DNA of 64,000 nt from Pusillibacter faecalis (GTDB taxonomy: Bacteria > Bacillota > Clostridia > Oscillospirales > Oscillospiraceae): positions 1,674,001 to 1,738,000 of the forward strand of contig NZ_AP023420.1 of NCBI RefSeq assembly GCF_018408705.1. Reading direction: 5' to 3'. The notes beneath the pieces were generated by a model. It had not been told where the DNA came from and did no database searches. It saw only the letters and a program-made list of their open reading frames with translations. Positions 49,144-58,025 of the stretch are shown here, in pieces. A program made the translations under genes and the position numbers. Numbering within the stretch: position 1 is the first letter of the stretch; each line of letters opens with the position of its first letter.

Positions 49144-49446
49144 CTTTCATTCTCCCCTTACATTGATATAAATGTATTTCTCAAAATAGCCAAGGGCTAT
49201 CTGGAGACAATTTCAAAAGCCGCCGCTGTACAGCGGCAGAAAGCGCGTACGCGCTTTCTGAATTCTTTTCTGTTTCAAAATTTGGGGATGGCACTGCGGG
49301 GACAAGAGAACAGCAGGGATATGGCTGGCTAAAAATGAGACAAAATTTGACAGAACAAAACCCAAAAGCTGACAATAATATACAAAAAAAGGATATAACA
49401 ACTTGCCTTTTTTGTCAAGCGACACCTTGACCCATCCCTCAGTAGG
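49144..49446 (-). promoter_or_regulatory. Upstream region of the TRAP operon
   Basis: 303 bp between the kinase-like gene and the binding-protein gene. It contains the abutting palindromes at 49222-49237 and 49237-49260. The far half is AT-rich. No gene seen. Confidence 0.5.
49222..49260. promoter_or_regulatory. Two abutting perfect palindromes
   Basis: GCCGCTGTACAGCGGC (16 bp, 49222-49237) is followed immediately by a 24-bp perfect palindrome (49237-49260) with core AAGCGCGTACGCGCTT. Both have a central TAC/GTA. They lie about 80-115 bp upstream of the TRAP binding-protein start, so operator or attenuator roles are possible. Confidence 0.6.
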
Positions 49447-50526
49447 TCAGGCGTACACAGTGGCATCTGCTAAAGCCCCTGCGTCCAAAACCAGGCTGCA
49501 ATGCTCTGGTATCTCCATCGCGTCGAAATAAACTTGCTCCAAGGGCATCCAAGTGGAAAAAAACCGCTCTGCCAGCTCGGGACCATTGCGCTGGAGAATA
49601 CGCTGGCGCTGCAGATCTGGTGGAATAGACAGAAAGACCGACAGATCATAGTGGTCCGCCAGCAAAGGGTGCATGCTGTAAGCGCCCTCGATGAGATTCA
49701 GGGGCTTGGGCGGACACACAGCTGCGTCTCCCAGGAGTTGGGTGTGGCAGTCATAGCGGCGGTAGGAGACCGGGCGTCCCTGTGACAGGGGAAGCAGCAC
49801 CTCATGGAAAAAGCGCTCCCGGTCCACATTGCCGCCAGGCTCTGCCAGCCGTGCCGCGGTGCGCTGCTCCGGGCGAAGGAAGAAATCGTCCATGTGAAAG
49901 GTCTGGCAGTCATAGATCCGGCCGAGCAGAGCGGCCAGGGTGGTTTTGCCGCTGGCACTGCCGCCCTCAATGGCCACAAGAATCCGCGGCTTGCGGGCCA
50001 TGGCCCGGTCAATCGCAGCCAGCAGAGGCAATAAAGGGGAAAACTCCTGCCGGATGACGCGGTAGGCGGGGTGGTATGCGGCTCGAAAGGCCTGCGAATG
50101 ATGGCGGACTGGGAAACCCTCCGCCTCCCAGCGGGCCACGGCCGCGGCACGGCCCTCCAAAGGGATGGGAAGCTCCGCCGCCAGCAGGGCGGACAGCTTT
50201 TCCCGCAGCTGTGCCTCAGAACCGACCGGCCCCGCTGCCGAGAGGATAAACATCCGCAGCAGTGTGGCGGAGGAGAGGCCGCTGCTGCGCAGATAGCCCA
50301 AATGCAGCCGGCAGAAGCTGCCGTCTAAAGGCTCTGCATCCACGGAAGCGTCCGGACGCAGGGATGCCAGTTCCTGCTCTAACAGGTCCGCCGCGGCATC
50401 GGAGACAAAGTGACCACACCCATATACACTCTGGTGCAGGGCCTTCAGCAAATCCTGTGTTTCCAGAGCCGGATAGCGGGCGCACTGGTCCTTTAGATAT
50501 CTCATTGTCTGTTTTTGCATATCCAT
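49447..50526 (-). CDS. Uridine-kinase-like P-loop kinase with an unassigned N-terminal domain
   Basis: 359 aa. The C-terminal half (about 180-350) is a phosphoribulokinase/uridine-kinase-type domain: Walker A AIEGGSASGKTTLAALL, then CQTFHMDDFFL, lid region, LNLIEGAYSMHPLLADHYD. The N-terminal ~170 residues (YPALETQDLLKALHQSVYGCGHFV, LHLGYLRSSGLSSATLLRMF) are a separate domain I cannot name. No convincing ribosome site; starts at 50526 or 50520 are equally possible. Phosphorylates a nucleoside or other small alcohol; substrate unknown. Confidence 0.75.
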   Translation of the reverse strand: MDMQKQTMRYLKDQCARYPALETQDLLKALHQSVYGCGHFVSDAAADLLEQELASLRPDASVDAEPLDGSFCRLHLGYLRSSGLSSATLLRMFILSAAGPVGSEAQLREKLSALLAAELPIPLEGRAAAVARWEAEGFPVRHHSQAFRAAYHPAYRVIRQEFSPLLPLLAAIDRAMARKPRILVAIEGGSASGKTTLAALLGRIYDCQTFHMDDFFLRPEQRTAARLAEPGGNVDRERFFHEVLLPLSQGRPVSYRRYDCHTQLLGDAAVCPPKPLNLIEGAYSMHPLLADHYDLSVFLSIPPDLQRQRILQRNGPELAERFFSTWMPLEQVYFDAMEIPEHCSLVLDAGALADATVYA

Positions 50527-50751
50527 GAAGACATCATACCATTTTTTGTCTGGTCAGACAAGTATTTCGGCAAAAAAATATAAATTTCTTTCAAAAAAAG
50601 GGATCTTCGTCGTTGATCCTTCCTTTTTTCCGATTTTCCGGAGCCGTCGACAGATTCAGACAAGATATGACCTGTATTTTGTGTAAGATAAACGCGTACA
50701 TTCCCACATTTTGCGGTACCCGTCGAATACGGCGGGAAGAAAGGACGATCC

Positions 50752-50901
50752 ATGATGAAGATTTCGAAGGAGTACCTGTTGTTGTTTAACGCCATCACGG
50801 ATGCCGAAGAGGCCCTCTCCCAGCTTCGGGAAAGCTTAATGGCTGCGCAACGCCAGGCTGAGGAGCTGTTTATGGATGAGAAGGAGGCTGACCCCAGCTG
50901 A
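50752..50901 (+). CDS. Small 49-aa conserved-looking protein
   Basis: Reads MMKISKEYLLLFNAITDAEE then an Ala/Gln/Glu-rich helix and ends KEADPS. AAAGGACG lies 4-7 nt before the double ATG. It looks like an amphipathic or coiled-coil peptide without signal or membrane segment. Third-position GC bias matches neighbouring genes. No homologue recognised; a true gene is likely but unproven. Confidence 0.5.
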   Translation: MMKISKEYLLLFNAITDAEEALSQLRESLMAAQRQAEELFMDEKEADPS

Positions 50902-50941
50902 GCTGTTGCATTTCCTTCAAGACAATCGGCGCCGAATGTGC

Positions 50942-50947
50942 TATACT
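50942..50947 (+). promoter_or_regulatory. Extended -10 element before nfo
   Basis: TGC followed by TATACT, 23 bp before the nfo start; no good -35. Confidence 0.4.
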
Positions 50948-50970
50948 AGAAAAAAAGAAGGAGGCATTTC

Positions 50971-51804
50971 ATGCTGCATATCGGCTGCCATTTATCCTCC
51001 ACCAAGGGCTTTGCCGCCATGGGACGGCAGGCACTGGAGCTGGGGGCAGATACCTTTCAATTCTTTACAAGAAATCCTCGGGGAAGCAGAGCCAAGGACT
51101 TGGACACGGCAGACGCGGCGGTGCTGGCGGACCTCCTGCGAGAGCGGCACTTTGCGCCCATTATCGCCCACGCGCCCTATACGCTGAACCTCTGCGGCGC
51201 GCAGGAGTCCAACCGGACCTTTGCCCGGGACACCATGGCGGACGACCTCCGCCGCTTGGAGTATTTGCCGGGACAATATTATAATTTCCACCCCGGAAGT
51301 CATGTGGGACAAGGTGTGGAAAGAGGTATCTCCTATATTGCAGAGGGGCTGAACGCCATTTTGCGGGAGAATCAGACCACAACGGTCCTGCTGGAAACCA
51401 TGGCCGGCAAGGGGAGCGAGGTGGGAGGCCGATTCGAAGAGCTACGGGAGATTCTGGACCGGGTGGTGCTGGCGGATCAAATGGGCGTCTGCCTGGATAC
51501 CTGCCATGTCTCGGACGGCGGATATGATATTATCCATAATCTGGACGGTGTGCTGACAGAGTTTGACCGGGTGATTGGTTTGCACCGCCTGAAAGCCGTC
51601 CACCTTAACGACAGCCAGAACCCCACAGGCGCCCGCAAGGACCGGCACGCACGTATCGGTGAGGGGTGCATCGGACTGGAGGCGCTGGGGCGGGTTGTCC
51701 GGCATCCGGCGCTGCGGAATCTTCCCTTCTGCCTGGAGACTCCCAACGAGCTGCCGGGTTACGCCCGGGAGATTGCCCTGATGCGGGCACAGGCTGAAGC
51801 ATAA
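50971..51804 (+). CDS. nfo: Endonuclease IV (AP endonuclease)
   Basis: 277 aa, normal length. Cleaves DNA 5' to abasic sites in base-excision repair. TIM-barrel with three-metal site: [79 protein letters not shown] and the final PFCLETPN match the family's His, Glu and Asp ligands. AAGGAGG before the ATG. Monocistronic with its own terminator. Confidence 0.95.
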   Translation: MLHIGCHLSSTKGFAAMGRQALELGADTFQFFTRNPRGSRAKDLDTADAAVLADLLRERHFAPIIAHAPYTLNLCGAQESNRTFARDTMADDLRRLEYLPGQYYNFHPGSHVGQGVERGISYIAEGLNAILRENQTTTVLLETMAGKGSEVGGRFEELREILDRVVLADQMGVCLDTCHVSDGGYDIIHNLDGVLTEFDRVIGLHRLKAVHLNDSQNPTGARKDRHARIGEGCIGLEALGRVVRHPALRNLPFCLETPNELPGYAREIALMRAQAEA

Positions 51805-51841
51805 AAAGGTCCGCCGCGGCATGTCCGCGGCGGACCTTTTT
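51803..51841 (+). terminator. Terminator of nfo
   Basis: 16-bp stem AAAAGGTCCGCCGCGG with its complement, 5-nt loop, T tail. Overlaps the nfo stop codon. Confidence 0.9.
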
Positions 51842-51937
51842 ATGTGTCAGGCAGCGTCAGCCATGGTATGTCGCGGGGAACAGCTGGCAGACTGCGGCCA
51901 TATCAGGGTAAATTTCCTCAGCTCCTCTGAATCGGCC

Positions 51938-51966
51938 GCATATTTTTACCTGGTGCAGCATAGGTT
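51938..51966 (+). promoter_or_regulatory. Candidate sigma-E (sporulation) promoter of spoIIP
   Basis: GCATATT, 14-bp spacer, CATAGGTT, near the sigma-E pattern (KMATATT, 13-15 bp, CATACANT). spoIIP is a sigma-E gene in Bacillus. The short distance to the ribosome site is a weakness. Confidence 0.35.
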
Positions 51967-51984
51967 GTCCCAGAGGTGAGACAG

Positions 51985-53136
51985 ATGCGAATCAACTTTG
52001 CCAGCCTTCGCCGCAGGCTGGAGGCAGGGGCCCTGGCTGCCGGGACTCTATGGGTGGTGGCTGTCACCGCAGGCAGCGACACTGCCGCCTCCGCCGCCTC
52101 CGCGCTGAAGGAGGCGTTGCCCATGGGTATTTTGCGTTGGGAGCTGGGAGACCTATGGACAGAGGACCAACTCTCTCCCGCAACCGTGATGACCCTGGGG
52201 GAATCGCCGCTTTTGTCCGCGGCCCGTCCTGCCGTTGCAGAGCTGCGGCGGCAGGAGGAGAGCAGCGGCGCCTCCGCCGGAGAGGATGAGGTGTCCACGG
52301 TCCCGGTGGAAGAGACCCCCCTGGAGGCGCCGGAGGCCGCCGACAACGGCGTGACAGCCAGGACCTTGGTGCCCACGGACCCCAGCAGCTACACCGTGGT
52401 GGGACGGGCCTACATCAGCAACTCCACAGACTATCAGCTCTCCATTCCGGCCCTGCAGGAGAATTTCGCCGCAGAGCTGACGCCGGAGGAGCCGCAGATT
52501 CTGATCCTGCACACCCATGGCAGCGAGGCATACACGCCTGCCGGCGGCACGGAAGTGGTCTGGTCCGGCGATCACCGCACCACGGATTCCCGCTATAACG
52601 TGGTAAAGGTGGGGGATGTGATGGCAGAGGTGTTTGCCGAGGCGGGGATCTCCGTGCTCCATGACCGGACGCTGTACGACTATCCCTCGTCCTATAACGA
52701 GGCATATGATAAATCCTTGGCCGCTATTCAGAGCTACCTCGCCCAGTACCCCTCCATTCAGTTTATTCTGGATATTCACCGGGACGCCATTGCGGATGCC
52801 CAGGGAAATCAGTATAAGGTGGTCTCCACCATCGACGGCGTGGGCACCGCAGCCCAGATGACCCTGGTGATGGGAAGCGACGGCAGCGGCCTGACACATC
52901 CAAACTGGATGGAGAACCTGAAGCTGGCAGTGGCCCTTCAGCAGGACATTCTGACAGAGTATCCCACGCTGATGCGGCCCATTCTTCTGCGGAATTCCCG
53001 CTATAATCAGCATGCTACGGTCGGATCGCTGCTGGTGGAGGTGGGCGCCGCCGGAAACTCCCCGGAGGAGGCGGCACTTGCCGGCCGGCTCTTTGCAGAG
53101 CGCATGGTGGAGGTGCTGGAGGCCAGAAGCAAGTAA
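51985..53136 (+). CDS. spoIIP: Stage II sporulation protein P
   Basis: 383 aa from ATG 51985 (GAGGTG just upstream; a GTG three codons earlier is less likely). One N-terminal membrane segment (LEAGALAAGTLWVVAVTAGS). The C-terminal half is the SpoIIP amidase/endopeptidase domain: ILILHTHGSEAYTP with metal ligands His and Glu, TTDSRYNVVKVGDVMAEVF, FILDIHRDAI, and LRNSRYNQHATVGSLLVEVGAAGN. With SpoIID it degrades peptidoglycan so that the mother-cell membrane can engulf the forespore. Direct evidence that the organism belongs to a spore-forming lineage. Confidence 0.93.
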   Translation: MRINFASLRRRLEAGALAAGTLWVVAVTAGSDTAASAASALKEALPMGILRWELGDLWTEDQLSPATVMTLGESPLLSAARPAVAELRRQEESSGASAGEDEVSTVPVEETPLEAPEAADNGVTARTLVPTDPSSYTVVGRAYISNSTDYQLSIPALQENFAAELTPEEPQILILHTHGSEAYTPAGGTEVVWSGDHRTTDSRYNVVKVGDVMAEVFAEAGISVLHDRTLYDYPSSYNEAYDKSLAAIQSYLAQYPSIQFILDIHRDAIADAQGNQYKVVSTIDGVGTAAQMTLVMGSDGSGLTHPNWMENLKLAVALQQDILTEYPTLMRPILLRNSRYNQHATVGSLLVEVGAAGNSPEEAALAGRLFAERMVEVLEARSK

Positions 53137-53167
53137 AAAAACCGCCCTCTTCATGAGGGCGGTTTTT
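53135..53167. terminator. Bidirectional terminator
   Basis: AAAAACCGCCCTC/GAGGGCGGTTTTT with a TTCAT loop, between the convergent spoIIP and S41-lipoprotein genes. Confidence 0.9.
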
Positions 53168-53171
53168 CACG

Positions 53172-54455
53172 TCAGGCAGTTTCGCGGATGGCCCGCAGGG
53201 CTGTTATGAGCGGCGGCTCAGTGCCGGGGGAGAGCAGATCCGGTGTGGTCCCCGCCTCCTCGCTGCTGGAGCCGTCGGCGTTCAGACCGAACATCATGGT
53301 GAACTGCACCAAGAGCCCGCTGTTGGGCAGCTGCAGGAAAATTGGGTCCAGCGCGCCGATGCCGTCCCCGCCGGTCTGACTGCCCACCAGGGTGGCAAAG
53401 CCTGTCTCCTTGCAGAACACGGCGAAAGACTCGCTGGCGGAGTAAACCTGCTCGCCCACCAGTACCCAGACCCGGCCATGGAAGGGGCTGCGCTCCGCGG
53501 CGGGCTCTACGGACAGGGGGCTTTCCACATAGTGGGTAGCCGCCGCGAGGCCCTCTTGGTTGAGAGCGGGAAGCTCCGGCAGGTCCGCGATGGGGTGGAG
53601 CATCTCCGGCGCAAACGCATCGTCGATGTAGGGACGGTTGTTATCACTGTCCGCCAGCAGGGCATAGTTCATGCAAGAGAGGGGCTGGTCGATCAGAGGG
53701 GCCACCAGCAGTTCCTGCCAATACTGCTCGCTGCCGCCGCTGTTGCCGGTGATGTCGATGATAAGGTCTGTGCAGGCCCCCAGCGTGTCGTAAAAGGACA
53801 GCAGCTCCTCCCGCTCCGCCGCATAGGCAGGCTCATAGGAGGCGGGGAAGCCGTCGATTTTGATATAGCCGATGGCCTCTCCCGGCAGCAGCAAGGTCGT
53901 GAGATTGGCATCCTCCGCACCCGGCGCGGAGGGCGTGGAGACATCCTCTCCGCCATAGGCGTCCAGCAGCTTTTGAAGGTTTTCATAACCCGTCTGAGTG
54001 ACGGGGGATGTCAAAACCTCCCGCCAGTGGGCCCGATCCTCAAGCTCATCACTCTGATAAGCTTCCAGATAGGCCTGGTACTCTTCCGGCTCCACGATCC
54101 AGAGATGGCCATAGGTGCCCAGACGGAAGAGTGTGCTGTACACGGCAGAGTAGAAGGCCTCGTCACTGTCGCTGCCCGCAATCATGTCCCGGTATTCCTG
54201 AAAGATTCCTGCCGAGAGGTCATCGGGATTCTCTCGGTCCCGGACGCCCATACAGAGATAGCTGCTGCCCAGAGTCTCAACCAGATAGTCGTAGTCCTCC
54301 AGCCGCTGCTCCTGACTCAGTCCCAGAACATGGGCCAGGGCCGGGTCCCACTGGTCTTCCGCCTCCTGGGGAGGCGGGGAGGTGCCGCAGCCCGCGAGAA
54401 GACAGGGCAGAAGCACTGCGGCCAGCAGCCGTTGAAAGATCCGTTTTGATTTCAT
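53172..54455 (-). CDS. S41-like peptidase lipoprotein
   Basis: 427 aa. Lipoprotein signal with lipobox LLAGCGTS (Cys about 23). The C-terminal half resembles peptidase S41: TDLIIDITGNSGGSEQYWQELL, VWVLVGEQVYSASESFAVFCKETGFATLVGSQTGGDG with candidate nucleophile Ser in YSASES. An N-terminal helical part precedes. Anchored on the outer face of the membrane. Substrate unknown; a second S41-like surface protein is at 31873. Confidence 0.8.
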   Translation of the reverse strand: MKSKRIFQRLLAAVLLPCLLAGCGTSPPPQEAEDQWDPALAHVLGLSQEQRLEDYDYLVETLGSSYLCMGVRDRENPDDLSAGIFQEYRDMIAGSDSDEAFYSAVYSTLFRLGTYGHLWIVEPEEYQAYLEAYQSDELEDRAHWREVLTSPVTQTGYENLQKLLDAYGGEDVSTPSAPGAEDANLTTLLLPGEAIGYIKIDGFPASYEPAYAAEREELLSFYDTLGACTDLIIDITGNSGGSEQYWQELLVAPLIDQPLSCMNYALLADSDNNRPYIDDAFAPEMLHPIADLPELPALNQEGLAAATHYVESPLSVEPAAERSPFHGRVWVLVGEQVYSASESFAVFCKETGFATLVGSQTGGDGIGALDPIFLQLPNSGLLVQFTMMFGLNADGSSSEEAGTTPDLLSPGTEPPLITALRAIRETA

Positions 54456-54596
54456 GGTCTCGTCTCCTTATTTATGATCTTCAAATAAAACGACGGAGAG
54501 GCAGCTAATTCCTCAAATTTAAAACAGCCGCAGCAAAGAATAGCAGAGAAGATCACCTGGATCATGAACGATATGAAAATTTTCCCGCCGGAAAGG

Positions 54597-54627
54597 TAAA
54601 AAAACTCCCCGTCCATCGGACGGGGAG
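54597..54627 (-). terminator. Terminator of rpsF-ssb-rpsR
   Basis: 10-bp stem CTCCCCGTCC/GGACGGGGAG with a 3-nt loop and T-run on the minus strand, just past rpsR. Confidence 0.85.
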
Positions 54628-54637
54628 CCTCTTTGTT

Positions 54638-54889
54638 TTAGTCGGTCACGTAGGGCAGCAGAGCAATCTGGCGGGCGCGCTTGATGGCCTCCGTCAGCTG
54701 GCGCTGATGCATGGCGCAGGTGCCGGTGGTTCTGCGGGGCAGAATCTTGGAGCGCTCGGATACAAAGCGGCGCAGCTTGGCGGCATCCTTGTAGTCGATG
54801 GACTCGCACTTCTCAGCGCAGAACTGGCAGACCTTGCGGCGCTTACCGCGGGCAGGGCGCGCGGGTCTGGATTCCCGATCAAAAGCCAT
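54638..54889 (-). CDS. rpsR: 30S ribosomal protein S18
   Basis: 83 aa from ATG 54889, which follows AAAGGAGG. Binds S6 on the 30S platform. [58 protein letters not shown] is the family signature. It keeps zinc-ribbon-type cysteines (CQFC ... C), the Zn-binding S18 variant. Last gene of the classic rpsF-ssb-rpsR operon. Confidence 0.97.
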   Translation of the reverse strand: MAFDRESRPARPARGKRRKVCQFCAEKCESIDYKDAAKLRRFVSERSKILPRRTTGTCAMHQRQLTEAIKRARQIALLPYVTD

Positions 54890-54916
54890 GAGGGTTTCCT
54901 CCTTTATTTTATTCAA

Positions 54917-55366
54917 TCAGAACGGCAGCTCGCCGTCCTCCTCGCCGATCTCGGCGAAGTCAGACTGCCCACCGCGCTCAGGCGCGGATGCAGCATAGGA
55001 AGGGGCGCCATAGGCGGGCGCGGAGCCATAATCCCCGCCGCCATCCCGCTTGGAATCCCCAAAGTAGACGTTGTCCGCGATCACCTCGGCGCTGCGGCGT
55101 TTGCCGCCGTCCCGGTCAGTCCAGTCGCGGATTTGAAGACGGCCCTCCACCACGGCCATGCGGCCCTTGGTGAAGTATTTGCTGACAAACTCAGCAGTAG
55201 AGCGCCAAGCCACGATATCAATGAAATCCGTCTCCTTTTCACCGCTTTGGGACTTAAAGTCCCGGTCTACGGCCAGGGAGAAGCTGGTCACGGCGGTGCC
55301 GCTTCCGGTGCGGCGCAGCTCGGGATCACGGGTCAGCCGACCCATAAGAACAATCCGGTTCAGCAT
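54917..55366 (-). CDS. ssb: Single-stranded DNA-binding protein
   Basis: 149 aa. N-terminal OB fold (MLNRIVLMGRLTRDPELRRTGSGTAVTSFSLAVDR, DFIDIVAWRSTAEFVSKYFTKGRMAVVEGRLQIRDW), a Gly/Ala/Tyr-rich linker, and the acidic tip EEDGELPF that recruits repair and replication partners. Lies between rpsF (12-bp gap) and rpsR, as in most Firmicutes. Confidence 0.97.
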   Translation of the reverse strand: MLNRIVLMGRLTRDPELRRTGSGTAVTSFSLAVDRDFKSQSGEKETDFIDIVAWRSTAEFVSKYFTKGRMAVVEGRLQIRDWTDRDGGKRRSAEVIADNVYFGDSKRDGGGDYGSAPAYGAPSYAASAPERGGQSDFAEIGEEDGELPF

Positions 55367-55378
55367 GCGGCTGCCCCC

Positions 55379-55675
55379 TTACTCGCCCTTGCAGACGATC
55401 AGGGAACGCATGATGCCGTCGGTAATCCGCAGCACGCGGTCCAGCTCCCGGGGGAAGGACGGCTCGCTGCTGAACGTCATCAGCACATAGTAGCCCTCGG
55501 TTTTGTAGTTGATGGGATAAGCCAGCTTTCGGCCGCCCCACTCCTCCACCTCGACGGCGGAGCCGTTCTGCTCGGCCAGGGTCTTGAACTTCGCCACCAG
55601 CGCGGCGATGCCCTCCTCACCCTGTGCAGGGTCGATGATATACACGACCTCATAATTGGCAGAAACCTTTGCCAT
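55379..55675 (-). CDS. rpsF: 30S ribosomal protein S6
   Basis: 98 aa from ATG 55675 preceded by AAAGGAGG; the frame is open upstream into the leader. S6 pairs with S18. ANYEVVYIIDPAQGEEGIAALVAKF, WGGRKLAYPINYKTEGYYVLMTF and LDRVLRITDGIMRSLIV are typical. First gene of the operon, under the promoter at 55755-55782. Confidence 0.96.
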   Translation of the reverse strand: MAKVSANYEVVYIIDPAQGEEGIAALVAKFKTLAEQNGSAVEVEEWGGRKLAYPINYKTEGYYVLMTFSSEPSFPRELDRVLRITDGIMRSLIVCKGE

Positions 55676-55703
55676 GTTTGCACCTCCTTTTGGACAGATG
55701 GCC

Positions 55704-55748
55704 CTCATTCTTTTTGATGAGAGCAAGGATAGCCCGCAGAATGCGAGC
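55704..55748 (-). promoter_or_regulatory. Structured 5' leader of rpsF-ssb-rpsR
   Basis: Two hairpins in the roughly 75-nt leader: GCTCGCA/TGCGGGC (55732-55748) and CTCAT/ATGAG (55704-55721). Many bacteria autoregulate this operon by S6:S18 binding to leader RNA. I could not confirm the known motif here. Confidence 0.4.
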
Positions 55749-55754
55749 CTTATT

Positions 55755-55782
55755 ATTATATAAGAATGTGAAAAAATGTCAA
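55755..55782 (-). promoter_or_regulatory. SigA promoter of rpsF-ssb-rpsR
   Basis: Minus strand TTGACA and TATAAT with a 16-bp spacer; near-perfect consensus. Confidence 0.85.
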
Positions 55783-55936
55783 GAAAAACTTTTTTGAAGA
55801 AAGCGCCGGTACATGGGGTCCAGTCAGATTTTTTCTTTACCTGAAGAAACTTTTCTGCTATAATATTTTAGTTACAATGGATTCATAGCGCCGAAGCGGT
55901 GCTGTGAGTGGCTTTACAGAGAGGAGGCGGCGCCTC

Positions 55937-58021
55937 ATGAAATTCAAAAAATGGAATATCCATACCCCGGCTGACCAGGACGTCGCCCGGCTGAGGGAGG
56001 CGGGATACCCCTATCTGCTCTCCACCGTGCTGGCCGCCCGCGGCATTACCACGGCGGAGGAGGCCGCGGAGTTTCTGGACCGGGAGCGGAGCCTCACGAT
56101 CTCTCCCATGCGGATGCGGGACATGGACCGGGCTGTGGAGCGGATTCAGCGGGCGATTGCCGGCGGCGAGACCATCGCTGTATTTGGAGATTACGATGTG
56201 GACGGGATCACCTCCACGGTGTTGCTGCGGGATTATCTGAAAAGCTGCGGCGTCAAGTGCCTGCGGTATATTCCCAGGCGAATTGAGGATGGATACGGCC
56301 TCTCAAAGGATGCCATCCAGTCCCTGTGGGATCAGGGCGCCACACTGATGATCACCGTGGACTGTGGGGTTACTGGCAACGAGGAGGTGGATTTTGCCGC
56401 CTCGCTGGGGATGGATGTGGTCATCACAGATCACCACGAGTGCAAGGAGACGCTGCCCAATGCCATGGCGGTGGTAGACCCCCACCGGCCGGACTGCCCG
56501 TATCCTTTCAAGCATCTTGCCGGCGTGGGCGTTGCGCTGAAGCTGGTACTGGCCTTAGGCGGCGAAAACCGGGAGGATGCCCTCTTCGCCCGCTACTGCA
56601 CTCTGGCCGCTATTGGCACCATCGCGGATGTGATGCGGATGGAGGGCGAGAACCGGACCATTGTCTCCTACGGTTTGGAGGCGCTGCCCCACACGGATTT
56701 TGTGGGTATTCACGCCTTGCTGCGGGAGGCGGGGCTTTTGGGAAAGCCCATTACGTCCATTCAGATCGGGTTTGTCCTCTCCCCCCGCATCAATGCCGCC
56801 GGCCGTATGGGGGCAGCGGACCTGGCAGCGGACCTGCTGGAAACTGACGACCCTGCCCGGGCGGAAGAGCTGGCGCGGCAGCTATGCGATCTGAACCGGG
56901 AGCGTCAGGCAGTGGAGCAGGCCATCTGCGCCGATGCCACAGCTAAAATCGAAAAACTCCGGGCGGAGGAGAGGAGCGCCCTGGTCCTCTCCAGTGAGGA
57001 CTGGCACCAGGGGGTGGTGGGAATTGTCGCCTCACGCCTGAGCGAGAAGTACTCCTGCCCCAGCTTCATGATTCATCTGAAGGACGGCGTGGGAAAGGGC
57101 TCGTGCCGGTCCTACGGCGGGCTGAACCTCTTTGCGGCGCTGGAATCCTGTGCGGATCTGCTGGACGGCTTCGGCGGACATGAGCTGGCGGCCGGGTTCA
57201 CCATTCCGGAGGAGAATATTGAGGCATTCCGTGCCCGGGTGAACCGGTATGTACGCTCTGCCTGCGGCGGCAAAACACCGGTGAGCTCTCTGGATTTAGA
57301 TGCGGCGATTGTCTGCCCCGGTGAGGTGACGTTGGAGCAGGTGGAGTACCTCAGCCAGCTGGAGCCATACGGCGCTGGGAATCCCAGGCCCGCCTTTGCC
57401 CTGCTGGGGGCTACGCTGGATTCTGTCCAGTCTGTGGGCCAGGGCCGGCACTTAAAGGTGCGGCTGAGCAAGGGTACCAGCCGGTTTGAGGCGATCTTCT
57501 TCTCTGTGATGGAGGGGGAGTGCGGCCTGACCGCCGGCACGCGGGTAGACGCGGCATTTTATTTGCAGGCCAACACCTTTCGGGGCAGCACGACATTGCA
57601 GCTCCAGCTCATTGACCTCCGCCCCTCCCTGACCCCCAGCCGCCACGAGGCGGCGGACCTGGCATTGCTGCACCGGCTGCTGGAGGGGGAGAGTGTCACT
57701 GGCCAGGAAGCGGTGCGCCTGCAGCCATCCCGGGACCAGTTTGCGGCCTGCTGGCGGGCGCTGGAGGGCCAACTGCGCCAGGGAAAGGCCGAGGAGGACG
57801 CACTGCCGTATCTTCGGCGTCTGGCGGAGCGCTCCGGAGGCTGCGACAGCTTTTTAAGAACCGCTCTGGCGCTGGAGGTCTTTCAAGAACGGGGGCTGAT
57901 CTCGCTGGTCAGCCGCGGCAGCCAGCTGCAGCTCTGCCTGAATCCGATTCAGGGCAAGGTGGATTTAAACCAGTGCCCGTATTTATCCCGCCTGCGCGGG
58001 GAAGCTGTCGAGGGGAGGTGA
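55937..58021 (+). CDS. recJ: Single-stranded-DNA-specific exonuclease RecJ
   Basis: 694 aa from ATG 55937 (GAGGAGG upstream). 5'-3' ssDNA exonuclease for recombination and repair. DHH phosphoesterase motifs: VFGDYDVDGITST, TVDCGVTG, VVITDHHECK, VDPHRPDCPYPF; DHHA1 domain with VGKGSCRSYGGLNLFAALESC, GGHELAAGFTI; then the OB-fold (LEPYGAGNPRPAF). The C-terminal extension beyond ~570 is common in Firmicutes. The relA gene starts 4 bp after its stop. Confidence 0.95.
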   Translation: MKFKKWNIHTPADQDVARLREAGYPYLLSTVLAARGITTAEEAAEFLDRERSLTISPMRMRDMDRAVERIQRAIAGGETIAVFGDYDVDGITSTVLLRDYLKSCGVKCLRYIPRRIEDGYGLSKDAIQSLWDQGATLMITVDCGVTGNEEVDFAASLGMDVVITDHHECKETLPNAMAVVDPHRPDCPYPFKHLAGVGVALKLVLALGGENREDALFARYCTLAAIGTIADVMRMEGENRTIVSYGLEALPHTDFVGIHALLREAGLLGKPITSIQIGFVLSPRINAAGRMGAADLAADLLETDDPARAEELARQLCDLNRERQAVEQAICADATAKIEKLRAEERSALVLSSEDWHQGVVGIVASRLSEKYSCPSFMIHLKDGVGKGSCRSYGGLNLFAALESCADLLDGFGGHELAAGFTIPEENIEAFRARVNRYVRSACGGKTPVSSLDLDAAIVCPGEVTLEQVEYLSQLEPYGAGNPRPAFALLGATLDSVQSVGQGRHLKVRLSKGTSRFEAIFFSVMEGECGLTAGTRVDAAFYLQANTFRGSTTLQLQLIDLRPSLTPSRHEAADLALLHRLLEGESVTGQEAVRLQPSRDQFAACWRALEGQLRQGKAEEDALPYLRRLAERSGGCDSFLRTALALEVFQERGLISLVSRGSQLQLCLNPIQGKVDLNQCPYLSRLRGEAVEGR

Positions 58022-58025
58022 GCGT

